A DNA stretch of 35,291 nt. It comes from Paracoccaceae bacterium. Its GTDB lineage: Bacteria; Pseudomonadota; Alphaproteobacteria; Rhodobacterales; Rhodobacteraceae. Numbering within the stretch: the stretch's first letter is position 1; every line of letters begins with the position of its first letter. Of this stretch, positions 8,545 to 17,209 are shown piece after piece. The translations under genes were made by a program, and so were the position numbers. Location: contig JAHEFH010000005.1 of the NCBI GenBank assembly GCA_024640245.1, positions 14,384 through 49,674 of the forward strand. The letters are read 5' to 3'. Under the pieces are notes generated by a model that was given only the letters and a program-made list of their open reading frames with translations, ran no database searches and was not told the DNA's origin.

Positions 8545-9942
8545 CTATTCCTTCAACAATTCGCCCTTGTCCCAGACTCCTTCGACGACAGAGCCGTCGG
8601 CATTTACCAGCTTGCCTTGCCCATGGCGCAATCCGTTCAGGAAACCGCCTGTGTAACGAACGTTGTCGGCGTCCTGCGCCATGCCCTGACCGGTGATCTT
8701 GCCTTCCATCCAGTCGCCCTCGTAGACAAAGCCGTCGGTCATATCCAGCCGTCCCAGTCCGTGCCGCTTGCCGTTTCGGAAGGCTCCGGTGTATATCGAG
8801 CCGTCCGAGTAATAGGCAACCCCCTCGCCTTCACGCATGCCGTCGTTCCAATCGCCTTCATAGCGGAAGCCGTTGGGGTACTGGATCGTACCCAGACCGT
8901 GATTGCGGGCGTTGCGGAACTCGCCTTCGTAGATGGTGCCGTTGGCATAGTGTGCGATGCCCTTACCCTCGATCACGCCGTTGATCCACTGGCCTTCGTA
9001 ACTGCCGCCGGTGGCATAATCGATGCGCCCGAAACCCGAAGGCACGTCGTCGCGGAATTCCCCCGTGTAGGTCGATCCGTCGGGATAGGTCATCGTGCCC
9101 TCGCCCGCGATCCGGTCGCCTGCCCACTGGCCGGTGTAGATGTATCCGTCGCCGGTCGTCAGTGTTCCAGTGCCGCTGCGCTGGTCATCGACATAGGTTC
9201 CGGTGAAGACATCGCCATCGAGCTTGGTCAGCGTGCCTTGGCCGTTGCGCTTGCCGGCCTCGAACATGCCCTCGTAGACGTCGCCGTTGCCATAGGTCAG
9301 CTTGCCCGTGCCGGACAGTTCGCCATTCTTCCATCCGCCCTGGTAATGCAGACCGTTGGCCGCGGTCAGCTGGCCCTGTCCGTCGCGCACGCCGTTGCGG
9401 ACTTCGCCCTTGTAAAGGCTGCCGTCGGCATAGGTGATATCCGCCTTGCCGTTTTTCTGCCCGTCGACCCAGTCCCCGCTGTAGCGATATCCCTGCCCGT
9501 CGGACATGGCGCCGGTGCCCTGGTGCTGCGCATCGACGAAGCCGCCCTCGTAGACGATGCCGCTGGCATAGACCGCGCGGCCCTGTCCGGTCATCTTGCC
9601 GTCGACCCAGTCGCCCTCGTAGGTTCCGCCGTCGGCGAATGTAATCTTGCCTTTGCCCTCGGGCTTTCCGTCGATGAAGCCGCCCTCATAGACCGAACCG
9701 TTCGGATAGTGCGCCACACCGTCGCCGAGGATCTCTCCGTTGACCCACTGGCCGAGGTATTCATAACCGTTCGGCAGGGTGTACTTGCCGATGCCGTGAC
9801 GTTTACCGTCCAGCATCGTGCCTTCGTAGATGCCGCCGGTTTCATATTGCTTTGTGATGATTTCGCCTGAAATCTGCGCCAGACCAGGGGGCGCGGACAG
9901 GGCCAGAAGGCCAATCAGGCAGAATGCGAAACGCGCATGCAT
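8545..9942 (-). CDS. Secreted MORN-repeat protein
   Basis: Signal peptide MHARFAFCLIGLLALSAPPGLAQ, then tandem YEGxWxxGxxxGxGxxxYxxGxx units. Start set at 9942 rather than the ORF-track 10053. Confidence 0.93.
   Translation of the reverse strand: MHARFAFCLIGLLALSAPPGLAQISGEIITKQYETGGIYEGTMLDGKRHGIGKYTLPNGYEYLGQWVNGEILGDGVAHYPNGSVYEGGFIDGKPEGKGKITFADGGTYEGDWVDGKMTGQGRAVYASGIVYEGGFVDAQHQGTGAMSDGQGYRYSGDWVDGQKNGKADITYADGSLYKGEVRNGVRDGQGQLTAANGLHYQGGWKNGELSGTGKLTYGNGDVYEGMFEAGKRNGQGTLTKLDGDVFTGTYVDDQRSGTGTLTTGDGYIYTGQWAGDRIAGEGTMTYPDGSTYTGEFRDDVPSGFGRIDYATGGSYEGQWINGVIEGKGIAHYANGTIYEGEFRNARNHGLGTIQYPNGFRYEGDWNDGMREGEGVAYYSDGSIYTGAFRNGKRHGLGRLDMTDGFVYEGDWMEGKITGQGMAQDADNVRYTGGFLNGLRHGQGKLVNADGSVVEGVWDKGELLKE
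8548..9828 (-). repeat. Coding tandem repeat: 18 full plus 1 partial MORN units, each exactly 23 aa (69 bp)
   Basis: Units counted by hand from YEGTMLDGKRHGIGKYTLPNGYE to VEGVWDKGELLKE; every full unit is 23 residues. Confidence 0.93.
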
Positions 9943-10143
9943 TTTGTACAATTTGTCTCCGGATCGCTCGCCATCCGGCTCCCTAATTCCCTTGGGCGGG
10001 TTCTGTGCCCACGTCTGAGGACAAAGGTTACGCGCTCGCCTCTTGCCTTTCAATGTTTTTCACGCCAGTTAGTTTTGAACTGTTATGGTTCTTGCAAAGA
10101 ACCTGTAATCGCGCCGGCGGCGGCGCAGAGCGAAGGATGACGG

Positions 10144-11805
10144 ATGAGCGGCAAACTGCGCCTGACACTGGCCCAGCTGAATCCCACGGTCGGAGATCTC
10201 GCCGGCAATATCGCCAAGGCGCAAAAGGCGCATGCCGAAGCCGCCGCAGCCTCGGCCGATATGGTGGTTTTCCCCGAGATGTTCGTCACCGGCTACCAGA
10301 CGCAGGACCTTGTCATGCGCGAAGCCTTCACGCTGGACGCCATGGCGCATGTGCGGAAACTGGCGGAAGCCTGCGCCACGGGACCCGCCATAGGCATCGG
10401 CGGCCCGCTGCTCGAGGACGGTAACCTCTACAACGCCTATTTCATTCTGCAGGGCGGTAAGATCGTCGCCACGATGCGCAAACACGAACTGCCGAATACG
10501 CATGTTTTCGACGAGTTGCGGCTGTTCGACAGCGGTCATATCTCGGGTCCCTACAATCTGAACGGTATCCGCATCGGAACCCCGATCTGCGAGGATGCCT
10601 GGCACGACCAGGTGTCTGAAACCATGGTCGAGTCGGGTGCCGAACTGCTGATCGTGCCGAACGGTTCGCCGTATTATCGCGGCAAGTTCGAACGGCGTAT
10701 CAACCACATGGTTGCGCGCGTGATCGAGAACGACGTGCCGCTGGTCTATCTGAACTTGGTCGGCGGGCAGGATGACCAGATTTTCGACGGCGGCTCCTTC
10801 GTGCTGAACCGTGGCGGGCAACTGGCCGTGCAGATGCCGCTGTTCGACGAGGCAATCGTCCATGTAGATTTCAGCCGCACCGCCGATGGCGGGTGGGCCG
10901 CCGAACATGGCGAGAAAATCGCCCATGTCGACGAATGGGAGCAGGACTACCGCGTCATGTTGCAGGGCCTGCGCGACTATCTGGCCAAGACTGGCTTCAA
11001 GAAGGTGCTGCTAGGCTTGTCGGGCGGTATCGACAGCGCGATTGTAGCCACCATCGCTGTCGATGCATTGGGCGCGGAGAATGTGCGCTGCGTAATGCTG
11101 CCGTCGGAATTCACCTCGCAATCTTCGCTGGACGACGCGGCAGAGGTGGCCGAAAACCTCGGTTGCCAGTACGACACGATACCGATCACGCAGGGCCGCG
11201 ATGCGGTTACCGAAACCCTCGCGCCGCTGTTCGAAGGCCTCGAACCCGACATCACCGAAGAAAACATCCAGTCCCGCCTGCGGGGCTTGTTGCTGATGGC
11301 ATTGTCGAACAAATTCGGGTCCATGCTGTTAACCACGGGCAATAAATCAGAGGTCGCGGTGGGCTACGCCACCATCTACGGCGATATGGCGGGCGGCTAT
11401 AACCCGATAAAAGATCTCTACAAGATGCGGGTTTTCGAAAGCTGCCGCTGGCGCAATGTTAACCATCGCGACTGGATGAAGGGGCCGAAGGGCGAAGTCA
11501 TTCCGCAACGCATTATCGATAAACCACCCAGCGCCGAGTTGCGCCCCGACCAGAAAGACAGCGACAGCCTGCCGCCCTACGAAGAACTCGACGCGATCCT
11601 CGACATGCTTGTCGATCAGGATTTTTCCGTGGCCGAAATCGTCAAGCGGGGCTACGATCGTGCCACCGTCAAGCGGGTTGAGCATCTGGTTTATATTTCG
11701 GAATACAAACGCTTCCAGTCCGCCCCCGGCCCGCGCCTGACGCACCGGGCATTCTGGCTGGACCGGCGCTATCCGATCGCGAACAGGTGGCGGGACGAGG
11801 GGTAG
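10144..11805 (+). CDS. nadE: NAD+ synthase, glutamine-hydrolysing (amidase plus synthetase domains)
   Basis: 553 aa; nitrilase-like N-terminus (VVFPEMFVTGYQ, TPICEDAWH) and LGLSGGIDSAIVATIAVDALG P-loop, TTGNKSEVAVGYATIYGDMAGGYNPIKDLYK. Confidence 0.97.
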   Translation: MSGKLRLTLAQLNPTVGDLAGNIAKAQKAHAEAAAASADMVVFPEMFVTGYQTQDLVMREAFTLDAMAHVRKLAEACATGPAIGIGGPLLEDGNLYNAYFILQGGKIVATMRKHELPNTHVFDELRLFDSGHISGPYNLNGIRIGTPICEDAWHDQVSETMVESGAELLIVPNGSPYYRGKFERRINHMVARVIENDVPLVYLNLVGGQDDQIFDGGSFVLNRGGQLAVQMPLFDEAIVHVDFSRTADGGWAAEHGEKIAHVDEWEQDYRVMLQGLRDYLAKTGFKKVLLGLSGGIDSAIVATIAVDALGAENVRCVMLPSEFTSQSSLDDAAEVAENLGCQYDTIPITQGRDAVTETLAPLFEGLEPDITEENIQSRLRGLLLMALSNKFGSMLLTTGNKSEVAVGYATIYGDMAGGYNPIKDLYKMRVFESCRWRNVNHRDWMKGPKGEVIPQRIIDKPPSAELRPDQKDSDSLPPYEELDAILDMLVDQDFSVAEIVKRGYDRATVKRVEHLVYISEYKRFQSAPGPRLTHRAFWLDRRYPIANRWRDEG

Positions 11806-11811
11806 GGCGGT

Positions 11812-11825
11812 TTGATCCTGATCAA
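11812..11825 (+). promoter_or_regulatory. FNR/FnrL-type box TTGATCCTGATCAA
   Basis: Exact TTGAT-N4-ATCAA. Centre is about 41.5 bp before a TSS inferred from GATATT (11848-11853). Confidence 0.75.
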
Positions 11826-11970
11826 TGTCAGGATCTTCGAAGCAACCGATATTGGAACGCGGTGAAAGGGCCGCCAAAACGCAGAAAAGGATACCTGTCG
11901 GGCGGTGTTTGGACAAGCGTTGGTCGCCGCTGTCCAGACGTTGATACGCTGGATCGGAATGGAGTTGGAA

Positions 11971-12528
11971 ATGGGAATTCTCGTTGTATACGAAACAGTT
12001 GAGGGGCAGACGCGCAAGATCGCGCAGTTCGCCGAAAGCGCAGTTCGACAGGCCGGTCTGGACGTGATAGCGCACAACACCGCGGACACAACCAAACCGG
12101 TTTCTTTCGCGGATGTAGAAAAAGTGATCCTCGCCGCGCCGGTACATGAAAGGCGGCACCCCAAGGTGTTCGAAGCCTTTATTGCAGCCAACCTTCCCGA
12201 ACTTGCGGCGCGGAACACGTTGATGCTCTCGGTCAGTCTGAAAGCCGCCTTCCCGGACAGCTTGGAGGAAGCCGAGGACTTTCTGATCGAGATGAAGATG
12301 CGTACCGGCTTTACCCCGGACGCCGAGGCTCTGGTTGCCGGCGCCGTGCGCGGCAAGAGCTATGACTATTATGCCGCCATGATTATCCAGCATGTGGTGA
12401 TGCGGAATCGGGATTACGAACTGCACAACGGCGAGCGCGAATTTACCGACTGGGATGCGCTCGGCACGAAGATTTCGGAGTTTCTGGGCAGTAAGTCCGG
12501 GTCCCGCCCGACGGCGGGACAGGGTTAG
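11971..12528 (+). CDS. Flavodoxin-domain protein, HemG (menaquinone-dependent protoporphyrinogen oxidase)-like
   Basis: MGILVVYETVEGQTRKIAQF flavodoxin P-loop-like start; C-terminal region (VAGAVRGKSYDYYAAMIIQHVVM...EFTDWDALGTKISEFL) resembles HemG. SD GGAG 6 nt before ATG 11971. Confidence 0.8.
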   Translation: MGILVVYETVEGQTRKIAQFAESAVRQAGLDVIAHNTADTTKPVSFADVEKVILAAPVHERRHPKVFEAFIAANLPELAARNTLMLSVSLKAAFPDSLEEAEDFLIEMKMRTGFTPDAEALVAGAVRGKSYDYYAAMIIQHVVMRNRDYELHNGEREFTDWDALGTKISEFLGSKSGSRPTAGQG

Positions 12529-12579
12529 CGTTTCGCAAAGCCCCGCGATTGGCCGAACATTTCGGGGTAACCGTAGCCC

Positions 12580-13266
12580 TCAGGCGGCAAGCCGCCCGGC
12601 CGCGGGGCACGCGCGCCGTTCCCGCGCGAAATGCCACAGCAGGGCGGAGGTTACCAGCATCTGCAGCAGGATTGTCAGGGCGAAGACCGTGCTTTGCCCG
12701 CCCAGCGCCGCTTCGCCGACGTTGACGTTGGCCGAATAGCTCGGCACCGCCGCGAGCGCCAAAAGCGCCATGAGGCCAAGCAGCTTCCACCCGCCGCCGT
12801 AGACCCGCCAGCAGAGCAGGCCCCAGAGCGTCTCCAGCGCCAGCGCCGTCATTGGCACTCCGGCATAGAGTCCGCTACCGAATTTCACCTCGTCGAAATA
12901 GGGTGCCAGCGCGATATCCGGAGCGTGGACCAGCAGGTCGAGCACGATATGGGACAAGACGCCGAGCGCCATGGCCGTGGCCACTGCCGAGGCCGCCCTT
13001 CCGCCACGCCATAGCACAGCGAGTCCGACGGCCGCCGCGGCGAGAAAGCTCGTGACGATGGAATGCGAAAACGGCATGTGCTCCAGATGGATATCCGCGA
13101 CCGAGGCCATGCCGTCGTCGATCACCGTCCGCTCGATGCCGATGAGGTTGAGTCCGACCCAGAGGTATTCCACCGCCTCGGTGGCCAGTATCAGTCCGAA
13201 CAGCGGGGCCGAAGGGAATTTCCGTTTCAGAATCAGCGCCGTTGCGGCGTGGTTGATCGCTTGCAT
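12580..13266 (-). CDS. Polytopic membrane protein with H/D motifs, membrane-bound metal-dependent hydrolase-like
   Basis: 228 aa; several TM segments, HLEHMPFSHSIVTS and LSHIVLDLLVHAPD. Confidence 0.65.
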   Translation of the reverse strand: MQAINHAATALILKRKFPSAPLFGLILATEAVEYLWVGLNLIGIERTVIDDGMASVADIHLEHMPFSHSIVTSFLAAAAVGLAVLWRGGRAASAVATAMALGVLSHIVLDLLVHAPDIALAPYFDEVKFGSGLYAGVPMTALALETLWGLLCWRVYGGGWKLLGLMALLALAAVPSYSANVNVGEAALGGQSTVFALTILLQMLVTSALLWHFARERRACPAAGRLAA

Positions 13267-13287
13267 GCTGTGTTCCCTTCAGAATTA

Positions 13288-13303
13288 GTTAGCGAATGCT
13301 AAC
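13288..13303. promoter_or_regulatory. Candidate TetR operator GTTAGCGAATGCTAAC (membrane-protein gene)
   Basis: 16-bp palindrome 22 bp upstream of the start at 13266; one base different from 13930-13945. Confidence 0.75.
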
Positions 13304-13324
13304 TTGTGAGTCAAAAAAAATGGA

Positions 13325-13921
13325 CTATGTGAGGCCGGACCTCAGGATGCGTTCGATCCCATCCGTGTATTTGCCGGCTGGCCCGCCGAGCGCGCCGAGG
13401 TAGAGTTGGCGGGTGATCTGGTTGAGCATCCCGGTTACGAGGGCGATCTGAAGCTCCGGGTCAGCCCGATTGCCGACCAGACCATCACGACGGCCGTCCG
13501 AGAGAAGTTCGCGCAGCAGGGTGATCACCGTGCGCTGCCGCAGCTTCTCCGGCACATGCGGCCAGAGCGCGGCGAGATTGTCGGTGGTGAACATCATGGC
13601 ATGGGGGTGCTCGTCGTAGAATTCGGCAAGTATGACGATATAGGCGCGGAATTTCGCCGCGAACCCATGTTCCCGGGCCGTGGCGGCGGTGAGGCGCCGC
13701 AGCACCTCCCGGTAGGCGCGTTCGAACAGGGCTAGCGCAAGGTCGTCCTTGGTCCTGAAATGCTTGTAGAGCGCCGGATTGCTCAGTTCCGCCGCCGCAG
13801 CGATATCCCGGATCGAGGTTGCCGACAGGCCCTTTTGCGCAAAGAGCCGCAGTCCCTCCCGCAGAATCCGTTGCTTTCCGGGCGGGTCGTCGTCGTGGAT
13901 ATAGAAATCTTCGCGTGCCAT
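13325..13921 (-). CDS. TetR/AcrR family transcriptional regulator
   Basis: 198 aa; RILREGLRLFAQKGLSATSIRDIAAAAELSNPALYKHFRTKDDL TetR HTH. Confidence 0.95.
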   Translation of the reverse strand: MAREDFYIHDDDPPGKQRILREGLRLFAQKGLSATSIRDIAAAAELSNPALYKHFRTKDDLALALFERAYREVLRRLTAATAREHGFAAKFRAYIVILAEFYDEHPHAMMFTTDNLAALWPHVPEKLRQRTVITLLRELLSDGRRDGLVGNRADPELQIALVTGMLNQITRQLYLGALGGPAGKYTDGIERILRSGLT

Positions 13922-13929
13922 GGGGAACA

Positions 13930-13945
13930 GTTAGCGATTGCTAAC
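13930..13945. promoter_or_regulatory. Candidate TetR auto-operator GTTAGCGATTGCTAAC
   Basis: 16-bp palindrome 8 bp upstream of the tetR start; matches 13288-13303 at 15 of 16 positions. Confidence 0.75.
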
Positions 13946-13990
13946 CACTTTGTCAAGAGCCGCGTCGCACGTCCGTGCCGTGCCGGAGTT

Positions 13991-15151
13991 TCACCCTCGG
14001 TCGACCACCTCGACTCCCAGTATCGTCGGCAAGTGGCGCGCGACCTCTTGCCAGTTTTCGCCTTCATCGAGGCTGGCGAACACCGACCCGCTGTTTGTTC
14101 CGAAGTAAACCCCCGCAGGATCTCGGTTGTCACCGCTCATCGCTTGGCGGAGCACCGTAAAAAAGCAGCCCTCCTGCGGCAGACCGCGGCGCATCGCCTG
14201 CCAGCTCAGCCCGCCGTCGCGGGTGCGCCAGACCGCCGCCGCCGCGTCCGGCGGAAACCGCCCGAGCATGTCGCCGTTCAGCGGAAGGGTCCAGACTGTA
14301 TCCGGATCGCGCGGATGCACTCGGATCGGAAAGCCGAATGTAGAGGGCAAGCCTTGGGTGATATCGTCCCAGCTTCGGCCTCCGTCGGCCGACCGCCACA
14401 CGCCGTGGTGGTTCTGTTGGTACAGCAGGTCCTTCGCGCCGGGTGCGCGCATCATGTTGTGGACACAGTGACCGGTTTCACCGTGGCGCGGCGCGGCCGG
14501 GTGGTCGTGGTGGACGCAGGTTTCGGCATTGGACAGGCGGTTGCGCCGCTCCCATGTCGCCCCGCCGTCCTCGGTGGCAAAAACACCTGCCGCGGAAATT
14601 CCGGTCCACAGTTTCGCCGGATTGCCGGGGTCGGAAACGATACTGTGCAGCACCAACCCCGCCGCACCGGGGTTCCAGCTATCGGACGAGGGATGATCCG
14701 ACAGGCCCTGCACCTTTTCCCATGACTTGCCGCCGTCCTTGCTGGCAAGCAGAGCAGCGGGCTTGGTGCCCGCATAAAGTGTTCCGTGCGCGTATTCGAG
14801 GGACCAGACCGAAGTGAACTCGTCCGCGAAGGGCAGTGGCGCGTCGGACCAGCCGATCATCTTGGCAAACTCGGGGTCGTTGGCCGCCCATTCGTCCATC
14901 GTGCCTTTGGAAAGTTTGGCGACGGTCCAGCTCTCGCCGCCATCATCGGACCGCCAGACTCCCGCACCATGCATGTCGCTGCCGCCGCCGGCCCAGAGCG
15001 TTCCGGTCTTTGGATCGCCAATGACGTGATTGATCGGCCAGCCCATGCAGAACGGGCCTTTGACAGTCCAGCCGCTGCGATCTTTTCCGCCGGAGATCAG
15101 GAAGGCGCCTTTGGTGGTGCCGACGAGGATAGAAATGCCGTTTGACGCCAT
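13991..15151 (-). CDS. BNR / sialidase-like beta-propeller repeat protein
   Basis: 386 aa; repeated SDDGGESW, SKDGGKSWEKV, TEDGGATWER, SADGGRSWDDI, TRDGGLSWQAM, SLDEGENWQEV. Confidence 0.88.
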   Translation of the reverse strand: MASNGISILVGTTKGAFLISGGKDRSGWTVKGPFCMGWPINHVIGDPKTGTLWAGGGSDMHGAGVWRSDDGGESWTVAKLSKGTMDEWAANDPEFAKMIGWSDAPLPFADEFTSVWSLEYAHGTLYAGTKPAALLASKDGGKSWEKVQGLSDHPSSDSWNPGAAGLVLHSIVSDPGNPAKLWTGISAAGVFATEDGGATWERRNRLSNAETCVHHDHPAAPRHGETGHCVHNMMRAPGAKDLLYQQNHHGVWRSADGGRSWDDITQGLPSTFGFPIRVHPRDPDTVWTLPLNGDMLGRFPPDAAAAVWRTRDGGLSWQAMRRGLPQEGCFFTVLRQAMSGDNRDPAGVYFGTNSGSVFASLDEGENWQEVARHLPTILGVEVVDRG

Positions 15152-15552
15152 GAAATCCGTGCTCCTGTGTCATCGGCGCAGATTATCACGGGAAAGGGTG
15201 GCCGTATAGCACAGTGTGCGGGCGCGTACGGCGACGTGTGTTCTAGTCTCCGAGCCTCTAAGGGCAGAAATACGGACAAAGCAATCGCTCGATCTTCAAT
15301 CAATAGCGGGTGTAACGGCCGGTTCCGGCTATTCGATTGCAGTGAAGAAAACGGCGGGTCAGAGTGCGAAATTGGACGGCAAACAGCGAGCGCAAAGTTC
15401 GGCAAGCGGTTTGCCGGAGAAGCGTATGCAAGTTTCTAAAACAGCTACTTCGTCGGACCGCTCCGATAAGCTCTGTGCATCATACCCAGCCATATTTGAC
15501 ATTTACGGAATGATTTTTCGAATGCATAGAGATGTCTAAATTGGAGAAACAA

Positions 15553-16212
15553 ATGACTGATCCCACCTTGCTTGACCGTCTGTCCGCCCTTGAAACGACG
15601 ACGGTATCCGACGCCCTGGATTTTCTCGGCCTCGAAGGGGCCACCTACGGGCTGAGGCCGCTTTGGGACTGCCCGCGCGTCGCCGGACGGGCGAGCACCA
15701 TTCAACTCGGCCCGAAACAGGACGCCGCACCTGCCGTTCACCTCATCTCGCCCGTTATCGACGCGGTTTCCACGGACGATCGTGTGCTTGTCATAGCCGG
15801 CGGACCCGAGGGCGTTTCATGCTGGGGGGACATCCTCGCGAATGCTGCTGTGTCAAAGCAGATCCGCGGATCGGTCATCGACGGCATGAGCCGCGATATC
15901 GAAGGTAGCGAGGTTATCGGCTATCCGGTTTACGGTCGCGGCATCACGATGATCAGCGCGCGCAACCGGATTGTCCAGATAGCCTCGGGGACACCGGTCA
16001 ACATGGCGGGTGTGACTGTCGAAGAAAACGATTTCGTTCTCGCAGACCGTTGCGGCACTGTCTTTATTCCTCAGGGCAGGGCAGAGGAAGTGATCGATCT
16101 GGCCGAGCGGATCGCCCGCAGGCAGGAAGGCATGGCAGCCGCCGTGCGCGCCGGACGGTCCGTCGCCGAGGTCATGCACGACAAGGAATTCGAGGCAATC
16201 CGTTCGAAGTGA
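15553..16212 (+). CDS. RraA-like / dimethylmenaquinone methyltransferase-fold family protein
   Basis: LDRLSALETTTVSDALDFLG, ISPVIDAVSTDDRVLVIAGG, AVSKQIRGSVIDGMSRDIEG; SD TTGGAG before ATG 15553. Confidence 0.85.
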   Translation: MTDPTLLDRLSALETTTVSDALDFLGLEGATYGLRPLWDCPRVAGRASTIQLGPKQDAAPAVHLISPVIDAVSTDDRVLVIAGGPEGVSCWGDILANAAVSKQIRGSVIDGMSRDIEGSEVIGYPVYGRGITMISARNRIVQIASGTPVNMAGVTVEENDFVLADRCGTVFIPQGRAEEVIDLAERIARRQEGMAAAVRAGRSVAEVMHDKEFEAIRSK

Positions 16213-16328
16213 GGATCGTTTCTTTAAGTAAGAAAAGCCGTGAGCGGCAACCCCTTTCGGGCGCGTTGCTGTAATTGGTAAATGGCCTCAAAGGGGCCTT
16301 CCAGACTGACGCCCCCGCTCTCAAAATC

Positions 16329-16973
16329 CTACCGCGCCGCCCGCCACCCAGCGCGCTGCGCCTCTGCCTCGTTGCAAAACCACCTTTCACCCTTGGCGGT
16401 GTTGATCTTGGTCCGAGAATACCACTTTGACCACGGCGTGTGATAAATCCTGCCATTGTCCGAGATGTTGCCCTTGATCGGGCAGCCCTCGGGCGCCTCC
16501 TTGCTGGCGGCGCTCCATTTCTGTTCGCGGAACTCCCACGCGGGTTGCGCCGGACCCTGCCAGATGCCACGCTTGTCGGCCTTTGCCTGCGCTTGGTCGC
16601 CGGCATAGACGTCCGAGAATTTCAGGAACGCCCATGCCATGCCTTGTGCCACCATCGCGCGGCCCAGATCGGATCCACCCGCCGAACAGGTGGCTATATC
16701 GCGGCCATAGATGTCCTGTCCCAGCGTTTTGCAGGTGACCCGTTTGCGCTTGGTCAGTTTTACTAGCATTTCCGTCGCCGCCTCGCCGCATTTCCAGTTC
16801 TTGCCGGCGGCGGTCTTGCAGTTCTGCGCCTGCTCCGGCGCGTCGATCCCGTTGAGGCGATAGCGGATACCGTTCAGGTCCAGGGTGTCGCCGTCGATGA
16901 CGGTGCCGTCGGCAGCGGCGATCTGGGCCGACATCAGTACGGCCAGCAGGCCGGTGATAAGTTTTCCTGTCAC
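16329..16973 (-). CDS. Secreted thermonuclease (SNase-like)
   Basis: 214 aa; signal peptide, VIDGDTLDLNGIRYRLNGIDAPE, DIYGRDIATC; C-terminal GCPIKGNIS...WYSRTKINTAKGERWFCNEAEAQRAGWRAA. Confidence 0.92.
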   Translation of the reverse strand: MTGKLITGLLAVLMSAQIAAADGTVIDGDTLDLNGIRYRLNGIDAPEQAQNCKTAAGKNWKCGEAATEMLVKLTKRKRVTCKTLGQDIYGRDIATCSAGGSDLGRAMVAQGMAWAFLKFSDVYAGDQAQAKADKRGIWQGPAQPAWEFREQKWSAASKEAPEGCPIKGNISDNGRIYHTPWSKWYSRTKINTAKGERWFCNEAEAQRAGWRAAR

Positions 16974-17060
16974 GCGCTCACTCTCTATTTATTGGTGTCG
17001 GATTGGCGCAATCTTAACCACTTATTAATAATTGTTAACAGCTTTGGTCCTGTGTGGGCG

Positions 17061-17104
17061 TCATACGCCCTGTGCACGCAAATCATACACTTTTCATACG
17101 GCCT
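17061..17104 (+). repeat. 44-bp array of four 11-bp units, copy A
   Basis: TCATACGCCCT/GTGCACGCAAA/TCATACACTTT/TCATACGGCCT, in the SNase/gltX divergent intergenic region. Confidence 0.85.
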
Positions 17105-17209
17105 GAAATCCCGGATGACGGCGAAGGTTAACGCGGCCCTTGGCGTTTCTGCATGGCGCGTGTAAGAGGTGCCTTCAGACTTCAAGGCCCCGAATCCGAG
17201 AGCGCATCC

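Noticed and set aside
8548-9828. CRISPR-like or satellite repeat
   Set aside because: Period is 69 bp in a single reading frame, diverged units, no spacers; it is a coding MORN array.
8446-9870. 474-aa plus-strand ORF antisense to the MORN gene
   Set aside because: Mirror frame of a perfectly periodic coding repeat; repeat periodicity without stops keeps the opposite frame open, and the minus-strand protein has a signal peptide and clear MORN motifs.
15167-15439. 90-aa plus-strand ORF
   Set aside because: Composition is Ser/Gly/Arg-rich with no motif; no convincing RBS; treated as non-coding.
17061-17104. Reading the 11-bp arrays as ordinary Pho boxes
   Set aside because: The period matches but the second unit (GTGCACGCA) does not fit CTGTCAT in register, and the real Pho box at 21199 has clearly different units. 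Not excluded without binding data.
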